A DNA stretch of 64,000 bases, taken from the NCBI RefSeq assembly GCF_009301415.1, contig NZ_CP045072.1, positions 1,107,001 to 1,171,000 on the forward strand, in the 5' to 3' direction. Below are positions 54,856-62,123 of the stretch, in pieces. Within the stretch, counting starts at the first letter, position 1. Every line of letters starts with the position of its first letter. A model generated the notes under the pieces. That model was given only the letters and a program-made list of their open reading frames with translations, had not been told where the DNA came from and did no database searches. The DNA comes from Paracoccus kondratievae (lineage in GTDB: Bacteria > Pseudomonadota > Alphaproteobacteria > Rhodobacterales > Rhodobacteraceae). Made by a program: the position numbers and the translations under genes.

Positions 54856-56262
54856 TTAGCCCGCCTGATCCTGCAGCCGGGCCAGCGTCTCTTCGCGGCC
54901 AAGTGCTAACATCATATCGAACACGCTGGGGGTTGAACTGCGGCCAGCGAGCGCCGCACGAAGCGGTGCCGCGATCTTGCCCAATCCCAGCCCGTGCGAC
55001 TCGCCGATTTGCTTGGCTGCCGCTTCGAGTTCGTCACGGCTCCAGCTAGCATTCTGCACTGCGGCAGTCAATTCACTCAGTATACCACGGGATACAGAAT
55101 CCAGCGCCGATGCGGCCTTTTCTTCGATCTCGACCGGACGATCGATCAGGGCGAAATGGGCCTGATCAAGCAGCGCGGGCAGGGTTTTTGCCTTGGCTTT
55201 CAATGCCTCAAGCGCCGGACGGATACGCGAAATCTGGCGCTCTTCCAACGGCGCAGCCCCAGTAGCTGCGAGGAAGGTCGCAATTTCGGCCAAAATATCA
55301 TCGTCGCTCATCCGCGCGATATGCCAGCCGCTGACATGCTCAAGTTTCTTGAAGTCCAGCCGGGCAGGAGCCTTGCCAATCCCGTTGAGGTCGAACCATG
55401 CCTTGGCCTGCTCATCATCGAAAAGCTCGTCGTCGCCATGGCTCCAGCCAAGACGGGCAAGGTAATTGCGCATCGCCGCCGCTGGATAACCCATAGCCGC
55501 ATATTCATGCAGACCGACCGCTCCGTGACGCTTGGACAATTTCTTGCCGTCAGGTCCATGGATCAGCGGAATATGGGCGAACACCGGGATCTGCCAGCCC
55601 ATGCCCTGATAGATCTGAATCTGCCGCGCAGCATTTGTCAGGTGATCATCGCCGCGGATAACATGGGTGACACCCATGTCATGGTCATCGACCACCACCG
55701 CCAGCATATAGGTGGGCGTCCCGTCCGAGCGCAGCAGGACCATGTCATCCAGCTGTTCATTGGCAAAGGTCACGTCGCCTTGCACAGCGTCATGAACCAC
55801 AGTTTCTCCGCTGCGAGGCGCCTTTAGCCGAATGACATAGGGCTCATCAGGATGGGTCGCCGGATCCGCATCGCGCCAAGGCGAAAGAAACAGCGTCGAA
55901 CGCCCTTCGGCCTTGGCTGCTTCGCGGAACTGCTCGATCTCTTCGACAGTCGAGAAACATTTATAGGCCGTCCCGTTTTCCAGCATTGCGCGGGCGACCT
56001 CAGCATGGCGTTCACGGCAGGCGAACTGGCTGGTCGGCTCACCATCCCAGTCCAGCCCCAGCCAGCGCAGACCTTCCAAGATCGCCTCAGTCGCCTCGGG
56101 TGTTGACCGCGCACGGTCGGTATCCTCGATCCGCAGCAGAAATTTCCCGCCCCGGCCACGGGCATAAAGCCAGTTGAAAAGTGCCGTTCGCGCGCCGCCG
56201 ATATGCAGATAGCCGGTCGGAGAGGGGGCAAAGCGGGTCACAACAGGGGAGGAATCAATCAT
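54856..56262 (-). CDS. gltX: glutamyl-tRNA synthetase
   Basis: GltX charges tRNA-Glu. The 468-residue class I synthetase has the HIGH-equivalent [20 protein letters not shown], the tRNA acceptor segment, RIEDTDRAR, and the KMSKS-equivalent [11 protein letters not shown]. The C-terminal anticodon-binding domain is entirely helical. It is divergent from comEC and lies upstream of gltA. The zinc-binding cysteines are not evident. Whether it also charges tRNA-Gln depends on gatCAB elsewhere in the genome. Confidence 0.96.
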   Translation of the reverse strand: MIDSSPVVTRFAPSPTGYLHIGGARTALFNWLYARGRGGKFLLRIEDTDRARSTPEATEAILEGLRWLGLDWDGEPTSQFACRERHAEVARAMLENGTAYKCFSTVEEIEQFREAAKAEGRSTLFLSPWRDADPATHPDEPYVIRLKAPRSGETVVHDAVQGDVTFANEQLDDMVLLRSDGTPTYMLAVVVDDHDMGVTHVIRGDDHLTNAARQIQIYQGMGWQIPVFAHIPLIHGPDGKKLSKRHGAVGLHEYAAMGYPAAAMRNYLARLGWSHGDDELFDDEQAKAWFDLNGIGKAPARLDFKKLEHVSGWHIARMSDDDILAEIATFLAATGAAPLEERQISRIRPALEALKAKAKTLPALLDQAHFALIDRPVEIEEKAASALDSVSRGILSELTAAVQNASWSRDELEAAAKQIGESHGLGLGKIAAPLRAALAGRSSTPSVFDMMLALGREETLARLQDQAG

Positions 56263-56362
56263 GCGAGGTCCGGTCGATCCAGAAAACAGGGATACTGGCT
56301 GCGTCGATTAACTCTTCTGAAAGAGTCGGCATGCCAATCTTGCCGTCACAGATACGCAAGTG

Positions 56363-58573
56363 ATGCGACAAGGACAAGTTTTGGTGACGGAATCGGTAAA
56401 AACCTCCCTGATTGGCCTGCCGGTGGTCCGTAGGGAGCGGCTGGCATCGCAGAGCGCGGTACCAAGGCCTCCGGTCACGTTGCGTGCCGGGCTGCTACCC
56501 TGGATACCCTTTTGGCTGGCGCTTGGTATCGGCGGCTGGTTTCTGCTGCGCGATGAGCCCGGCCGCAGGTTCTACGCAGCGCTGGTGCTAATCGGGGGGA
56601 TGAGCCTGCTTTTATCGCTTGCAGCGCCCAGATTGGCGGAAACAGGGCGCATCGGCTGGCCATGGGCCGACCGTTTGCGGCTTGTCGGGCTGGCGCTGTG
56701 CCTTATCACGCTAGGCGCCGGGCTGGCCGGGGGCAGGGCGCATATGGTCGCGGCTCCGGTGCTGGGGTTTCGTTATTATGGACCGGTAGAAGGTCGGGTA
56801 ATCGGCATTGATCGCTCTTCCAGCGACCGCATCCGGCTGCTGCTTGACCGGGTAAGGCTGCATAAGGTGCCGCCAACCCGGACTCCGGAACGGGTGCGGG
56901 TCTCCCTGCATGATTACGAGACTTTGCCTGTGCCCGGGCAGCAGGTGATGCTGACCGCGCATCTTGCCCCGCCCGCAGGCCCGACTGAGCCTGGCGCTTT
57001 CGACTTTCGCCGCCTCGCCTGGTTCGAGCGGCTAGGGGCTGTTGGTTACGCCCGCACGCCGGTGCTGACCGTAGCACCTCCGGCTGGGGACGGGTTGCTC
57101 AGCATGCATCGGCTGCGGATGAACCTCGCGGAATCCATGCGCCAGAAAATCGGCGGACAGGCCGGAGCAGTAGCAGCGGCGTTGATGACTGGCGACCGCT
57201 CGGGAATCGCCGAGCAGACCAATCAGATCATGCGCGATTCGAACCTGTACCACATCATCTCGATCTCAGGCCTGCATATGAGTATGCTCGCGGGGTTCGT
57301 CTATGCCGGTCTTCGGCTTGTCGGCACCGCAATACAGGGTGCAACAGGGCTTCGGCCCGGCCCACTGCACAAGCTTGCCGCAGCCGGCGCGCTTACCGCA
57401 GCCGGGGTGTATCTTTGGCTGTCAGGTGGCGGTGTTGCGACCGAGCGCTCTTTCATCATGGTCGCGGTAATGCTGCTCGCGATCATTGCAGACAGGCGTG
57501 CGGTTTCTTTGCGCACCGTTGCAGTCGCAGCGACTATAGTTCTGGTGGTGAAACCCGAGGCACTGACTGACCCCGGTTTTCAGATGAGTTTTGCCGCCAC
57601 AGTCGCACTGATCCTTGTACATGAGCCGTGGCTGAAAGTTTCACCACACCTGACTTGGTGGACAAGGCCAATCCTGATGCTTGTCGTCTCATCGCTGGTA
57701 GCAAGTCTCGCCACCGCACCGATTGCTGCTGCCCATTTCGGCCGAATGACCCAGTACGGATTGCTTGCAAATATGCTTGTTGTGCCGGTCGTTGGAGTAC
57801 TGGTCATGCCCGGTGGTGCCATGGCGGCTCTGCTCGCACCTATCGGACTGGCGCAGCCAGCACTGTGGTTGATGGGTGTCGGTACAAGTTGGATGCTGAT
57901 GATCGCTCAATGGATCGCTGACTTGCGTGGAGCAGTGATGCTGATCCCGGCGGCACCAAACTCGGTCCTGCCGGTCATGGCCATAGGTGCAGTGTTGGTG
58001 ACACTTGGTCCCATGGGAGGATACCACCGCGCAGCGCTATTCTCCCGACGCCTGGCCGGGGCAGTCTTGATGGTAGGTGCGATCATTCTATGGCTGACAG
58101 ACAGGCGCCCCGATATTCTTATTTCGGCTCAAGGCGATGCGGTCGCAATTATGACGCCTGCTGGACGTGTGCCTTCAAAACCAACTGGTGGTAGTTTTGC
58201 TGTCCGCAATTGGCTGGAGGCTGACGGTGATCCTGCAGATCAAGTTCAGGCCGCAGCCCATCAGCTTTGGCGCGGCGAAGCATCAAACCGCGTAGCCAAG
58301 CTAACTCAGAGTGCAAACCCACTGCTTATCCGCCATTTGACGAAAAGTTCTGCTGAGCAGAATTCTGGTACGTTCTGCCAGAATCAGGAAATTGTTGTGA
58401 TTACCGGAAGACTATCAGACGGGAAGACGTCCAAAGAAGGGTGCCTGATCGTAGATACTGACTATCTGCGCATCCATGGCGCTACAGCAATATATCTCCA
58501 CCAGAACAGATTAGAGGTTATTTCCACTGAAACATCCCCCCAAAAACGATTCTGGAGCAGTAGCTCCTCTTAA
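56363..58573 (+). CDS. comEC: ComEC/Rec2-family competence membrane protein
   Basis: The 736-residue protein has an N-terminal DUF4131 region (about 35-200, two helices plus an OB-like segment) and the ComEC competence domain (about 220-520) with LMTGDRSGIAEQTNQIMRDSNLYHIISISGLHMSMLAG. A C-terminal region (about 550-736) is a reduced metallo-hydrolase-like domain. It forms the inner-membrane channel for single-stranded DNA in natural transformation. ATG 56363 is preceded by GTG 56360. Base composition shifts: the last third uses visibly more AT-rich codons than the first, and the following genes are AT-richer still. Confidence 0.93.
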   Translation: MRQGQVLVTESVKTSLIGLPVVRRERLASQSAVPRPPVTLRAGLLPWIPFWLALGIGGWFLLRDEPGRRFYAALVLIGGMSLLLSLAAPRLAETGRIGWPWADRLRLVGLALCLITLGAGLAGGRAHMVAAPVLGFRYYGPVEGRVIGIDRSSSDRIRLLLDRVRLHKVPPTRTPERVRVSLHDYETLPVPGQQVMLTAHLAPPAGPTEPGAFDFRRLAWFERLGAVGYARTPVLTVAPPAGDGLLSMHRLRMNLAESMRQKIGGQAGAVAAALMTGDRSGIAEQTNQIMRDSNLYHIISISGLHMSMLAGFVYAGLRLVGTAIQGATGLRPGPLHKLAAAGALTAAGVYLWLSGGGVATERSFIMVAVMLLAIIADRRAVSLRTVAVAATIVLVVKPEALTDPGFQMSFAATVALILVHEPWLKVSPHLTWWTRPILMLVVSSLVASLATAPIAAAHFGRMTQYGLLANMLVVPVVGVLVMPGGAMAALLAPIGLAQPALWLMGVGTSWMLMIAQWIADLRGAVMLIPAAPNSVLPVMAIGAVLVTLGPMGGYHRAALFSRRLAGAVLMVGAIILWLTDRRPDILISAQGDAVAIMTPAGRVPSKPTGGSFAVRNWLEADGDPADQVQAAAHQLWRGEASNRVAKLTQSANPLLIRHLTKSSAEQNSGTFCQNQEIVVITGRLSDGKTSKEGCLIVDTDYLRIHGATAIYLHQNRLEVISTETSPQKRFWSSSSS

Positions 58574-58598
58574 ATGAATAAAGCACGGTACTGAGAAA

Positions 58599-59168
58599 AT
58601 GCACGGATTAATAAATCGCTGCATCGAAGCTTTCATCTGCAGTAACTACGATAGAGATATTTGGAGTCAGGTCGTGACCAAGGTCGGGATAAAAGCCGAC
58701 AGTTTTCTTACCTGGAACGAAGTCTCGGACAATATTACATATTCAATAGTGATCACATCCGCCAAAATACTTGAAAAATCGGTAAACGAGTTTCTAGAGG
58801 ATATGGGATCGTGGCTGACCCGGCAGGAAAAGATCCGTCGCCTGCTACGATTCAGCGGGTCAAGCTTTGAAGAATTTACAGAGTCTTTAGGAGAGCTACC
58901 CGATCGCATTCGGCTGATCATCCCCAGTCTTGAGGTTCCCGATCTGGAAACAGAATTACTTGCAACCAAACTTTATCAGATCACCACCAGTAAGAGAGAA
59001 CCTGGCCTGCTACGAGTGATAGCTGGTATTTTGCGAGGAATGGCCGATGATTATGGCACCCTTGCTATTATCACAGTAAAACGTGACCGCATTAAGGTCG
59101 CTGTGGCAATTTCCAATTATGTCGGAAAGCGGCACTTTGCACTCTCACCGCTACATGGAGACACGTGA
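58599..59168 (+). CDS. H-NOX-domain protein lacking the heme-ligand histidine
   Basis: The 189-residue protein aligns along its length with heme-NO/oxygen-binding (H-NOX) proteins: start MHGLINRCIEAFI, FLEDMGSWL, LLRFSGSSFEEFTESL, then IPSLEVPDLE, and GLLRVIAGILRGMADDYG. In heme-binding members the proximal His lies where GELPDRI has Pro101 (codon 58899-58901), and the YxSxR heme-propionate motif is TTSKR here (Thr129, Ser131, Arg133). Two of the key heme contacts are therefore missing. The stop overlaps the GGDEF gene start, so they are probably one signalling unit. Codons are much more AT-rich than in the core genes. Confidence 0.85.
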   Translation: MHGLINRCIEAFICSNYDRDIWSQVVTKVGIKADSFLTWNEVSDNITYSIVITSAKILEKSVNEFLEDMGSWLTRQEKIRRLLRFSGSSFEEFTESLGELPDRIRLIIPSLEVPDLETELLATKLYQITTSKREPGLLRVIAGILRGMADDYGTLAIITVKRDRIKVAVAISNYVGKRHFALSPLHGDT

Positions 59169-60148
59169 TGAGTTTGGAAATCAACTCAGGAGATCTCGGG
59201 AAACTTATGCCCATGCATCTCGCAGTAGACCCGGAGGGCAGGGTTTACTCATGTGGAAAAATTCTAGCAAAAATTCTGGGAAATGTATCAAAAATTGATG
59301 AAATGTTTTTGTTCCCAGATGAATTTGGTGTGAAATATTTCCTGAGTCAGATATTTTCAGGAAACCCATCCGCAGAAAGATTTCTTCTGCGCATTAATGG
59401 CGACCTCCCCCTTCCCCTAAGGGGACAAAGTATAAAAATATCACAAAATATTTCTATTATAAACTTGGGATTTGGCGTACATCTCTCATCTGCAGTTCAA
59501 GAATATAATTTAACCAGCACAGATTTCTCTCCTTCAGATCTTGCCATGGAGTTCCTGTTTCTTCACGAAGCAAATTTAGCAGCTTTATCAGAGCTCGCTC
59601 GGGCAAACACATACCTGGAAGCAGCGCGGAATCAGGCGCAAATTCTCTCTATTACCGACCCGTTAACTGGCCTCCTGAACAGACGAGGATTCGACTCTGA
59701 GTTCTCTGCGGCTTTTGAGAGAAGAAAAATCCACCCCTTTGCCCTCCTTCACCTTGATCTCGACAGATTCAAAGAAGTCAATGATCTACTAGGTCACTCG
59801 GCCGGCGATAGAATTTTAATAGAGGTTTCCACTATCCTTACCGAAGAGGTCAGGGCAGATGATAAAGTTTTCCGGGTTGGTGGAGATGAATTCCTTCTTT
59901 TAATATTCACCACAGAACCCCACTCAGAAATACAGAAAATATCCAAGCGGATTATCACAAAAATTGAGACGATAAAATTACCGTCCGTTCTACGAAAAGT
60001 TTCAGCCAGCATCGGAATAGCCATCCCGGACGATCGGCAAGGAAATTGCCGCGAGAAATTACTCGAATTTTCCGATAAAGCTCTTTACAAAGCCAAATCT
60101 TACGGACAGGGGAAATTTATTATCTGGAAGGAGGCGGTGGTCTTGTGA
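59168..60148 (+). CDS. HNOBA-type sensor domain plus GGDEF diguanylate cyclase
   Basis: The 326-residue protein begins with a PAS-like HNOBA region (about 14-115, MPMHLAVDPEGRVYSCGKILAKILG). A coiled-coil signalling helix (about 125-160) and a GGDEF domain (about 163-322) follow. The domain is intact: DPLTGLLNRRGF, HLDLDRFKEVNDLLGHSAGD, RVGGDEF, SASIGIA. An inhibitory I-site RADD lies five residues before GGDEF. It should make c-di-GMP from GTP. ATG 59168 overlaps the H-NOX stop; GTG 59165 is also possible. HNOBA-GGDEF partners of H-NOX control biofilm formation in other bacteria. The stop falls in a hairpin next to the IS remnant. Confidence 0.88.
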   Translation: MSLEINSGDLGKLMPMHLAVDPEGRVYSCGKILAKILGNVSKIDEMFLFPDEFGVKYFLSQIFSGNPSAERFLLRINGDLPLPLRGQSIKISQNISIINLGFGVHLSSAVQEYNLTSTDFSPSDLAMEFLFLHEANLAALSELARANTYLEAARNQAQILSITDPLTGLLNRRGFDSEFSAAFERRKIHPFALLHLDLDRFKEVNDLLGHSAGDRILIEVSTILTEEVRADDKVFRVGGDEFLLLIFTTEPHSEIQKISKRIITKIETIKLPSVLRKVSASIGIAIPDDRQGNCREKLLEFSDKALYKAKSYGQGKFIIWKEAVVL

Positions 60149-60192
60149 GCTTGACGCCCGCTTTTTGCGGCCGCTAGAATCAGGGCTCACAA
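60143..60192. other. inverted repeat at the end of the GGDEF gene / IS boundary
   Basis: An 8-bp inverted repeat (TTGTGAGC 60143-60150 and GCTCACAA 60185-60192) encloses a second GC-rich stem (GCCCGC...GCGGCC region). It overlaps the GGDEF stop codon and abuts the IS remnant. It could be a transcription terminator or part of the IS end; I could not find a matching repeat at the far side of the IS. Confidence 0.4.
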
Positions 60193-60195
60193 CCA

Positions 60196-60654
60196 CTATA
60201 TGACGTTTGTGGCCAGGGCGCAGGCGGAGAGGGACAGGATCGGGCATCGGTCGTATCGGGTTTCGATGCGTCGCCAGTCCTTGAGGCGTGCGAACATGTT
60301 CTCGATCCGGTGGTGCAGGCGGTAGAGTCCGGTGTCATGCGGGATCGAGGTTTTCCGGCCGGTGCGGGAGGGGATGCACGGCGAAATACCCGTCTCGATC
60401 CCGGTCTTCTGCGCTTCGGCAGCCTGTTCGGTCATGATCGTGGCGAACCGCCCATCCGGTTCCACCGCTTCCAGCGGTTGCAGAGCGTCTTCGGCGGGTC
60501 ATAGGCTGCAGGCGCGTCCTTTCACATCAACCCATTGCGCAGGATGAAGATTATCCCGCTCAACACCCGCAGGTCATCGGCCTGCCCGGGACTTCGGAAA
60601 GAGCGGCCGCAGTTGCTCAATCTGCGCGTCTGTCAGCCGGTAAAGCTCGCTCAT
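60196..60654 (-). pseudogene. IS5-family transposase remnant with central deletion
   Basis: On the minus strand an ATG at 60654 opens MSELYRLTDAQIEQLRPLFPKS. A frameshift, RVLSGIIFILRNGL and a stop follow, then WKRWNRMG. The C-terminal end is another IS5-type piece (LYRLHHRIENMFARLKDWRRIETRYDRCP). The middle of the protein, which carries two of the three DDE acidic residues, is missing, so the element is a deletion derivative. It differs from the remnant at 1-618. Confidence 0.85.
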
Positions 60655-61493
60655 GATCCCTCTCCAAGTCGGGAGTTTGAAGCATCCCGCCCGCCAGCAT
60701 TCAAGAATATAGGTCCCAACTCAAGGAATTGTCTGCAAGTTGGCGTGATAAGGATGTGTCCAGCCCAGTTTGCCGCTCTGTTCGAGGGCTTCGACTGGCA
60801 GCTTGCCTGCCCTGGACGCGTTATAGCTGTGGTAGAATGTTTCGACAGCTGCGCGTGCTGGCCACGCAGCGCCCCAAATATGCCTTGTTTGTCCGGGATC
60901 GCCATTCGGGCTCGTGCCCCGAGCGCATATCATCACCGTCTCCAAAATCTACCACAACGCTCGCCCAACACGCAATTGCGAGGGCTGTTCACCGCTAAAG
61001 ATCGCGACCGCGAGCTTTCAACGTAACCTGCTTCGACCAGATGATTTTCGATGAAACCGTCGCTCAGGCTGTGTGGCACTTTCCGCTGCGCAGGCAAACC
61101 ATCTAAGAGTGATGTGCACAACGACCATGAGGGGATAGCCTGTGGACTTCGCCGTTCCTCCGATATCAAACTAGGGGTTAGCGGCAGATCGTCAGCAAGC
61201 TACATCTTGCGATGTGTTTCATTGCAGGATGCCCCATTACTAGTGATCGCAGATGGGGCGGAGAACCGCACAGCTATCATAGTGGATCAAACGTACCAGC
61301 ACAGTTTAATTACATAATTCGCGTTATCAGCTATCGAACAGCCGAAGTATTGATCATCCGGCCACCTCGCGCAGCTGTGTGGTGACCGGATAACCACAAA
61401 TATAACGCCGGTGTTTTGATGGGGAGCGTGCTGACATATTGCAACGGCGCCCAAAGGGACCAGCATGAACGCCGGTATCACTGCCCCGATATC
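60655..61493. other. gene-free stretch between IS remnant and DMSP lyase gene
   Basis: Six-frame reading shows only short frames with no similarity I recognise, interrupted by many stops, and no RNA gene or repeat array. Composition is intermediate and no single-strand coding bias is apparent. It looks like decayed DNA from former accessory genes or insertion elements. Confidence 0.55.
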
Positions 61494-62087
61494 TTAGCTG
61501 CCCATATTGCGAAGCGCCCAGAGTGCGAGCAAAGGCTCATCCTCCGATCGCATGGCATGAATCGCATTCGGCGGCACGTAGAAGCTGCCACCGATCCCCG
61601 GCTGAAACCAGTTCCGTCCCGGTTTGCGGAAACTGCCCGGCGAGAGTACCAGATAAGTTTCCTCGGGCATATGCTGATGGTCGGGATAACGCGTACCTGG
61701 GGCAAGCAGGCTTAAGCCCAGCCAGATGTCACGCCGCTCTTCAATACCACCGGGACCAAGCAGCATTGCATTGGCATGATTTTCCGCAAACCCGGGGCTG
61801 GCGGTGGCGTCTCCTGTTCGTCTTCGCCAGCAGAGCAACGGCGCAAGGCGCCTCACCGCTTGCAAAAGACTGGTGAGATCCCGATCCTCGATCTGCCGGT
61901 TCAACGCCTCAGCAAGCCAAATATCCACCACAGGAAGCCTAAGGGGGGCTGCACCCCCCTGCCCCTCGGATCGGCTCGCCTCGGCAATAGCTTCCAGCGA
62001 GGCAGGCGAGTTGCCGTCATGGGCACGCGCCTGCATGGCCGGAAGTGCGATATCGAGGAAGTCTTGCAGAACTTGAGGTCTGGGCAT
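61494..62087 (-). CDS. dddQ: dimethylsulfoniopropionate (DMSP) lyase, DddQ-type cupin
   Basis: DddQ cleaves DMSP to dimethyl sulfide and acrylate. The 197-residue protein is a single cupin. The motif PDHQHMPEETYLVLS, followed by FYVPPNAIHAM and LLALWALRN, matches the DddQ family, and four residues fall at the spacing of the known metal-site ligands (His, Glu+4, Tyr+6, His+38): here His139, Glu143, Tyr145 and His177. Tyr145 corresponds to the proposed catalytic base. The ATG at 62087 is preferred because AGGAGG (62097-62102) is 9 bp upstream; an ATG at 62105 is in frame. The upstream flavoprotein gene is 36 bp away on the same strand. Confidence 0.85.
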   Translation of the reverse strand: MPRPQVLQDFLDIALPAMQARAHDGNSPASLEAIAEASRSEGQGGAAPLRLPVVDIWLAEALNRQIEDRDLTSLLQAVRRLAPLLCWRRRTGDATASPGFAENHANAMLLGPGGIEERRDIWLGLSLLAPGTRYPDHQHMPEETYLVLSPGSFRKPGRNWFQPGIGGSFYVPPNAIHAMRSEDEPLLALWALRNMGS

Positions 62088-62123
62088 CTCGCATTGCCTC
62101 CTCATTGGGGGTGCTGTTCGTAT

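Noticed and set aside
60535..61320. Several short open frames on both strands of the gene-free stretch (for example 60933-61169 minus)
   Set aside because: No recognised family, poor ribosome-binding sites and no consistent coding bias; treated as decayed DNA.
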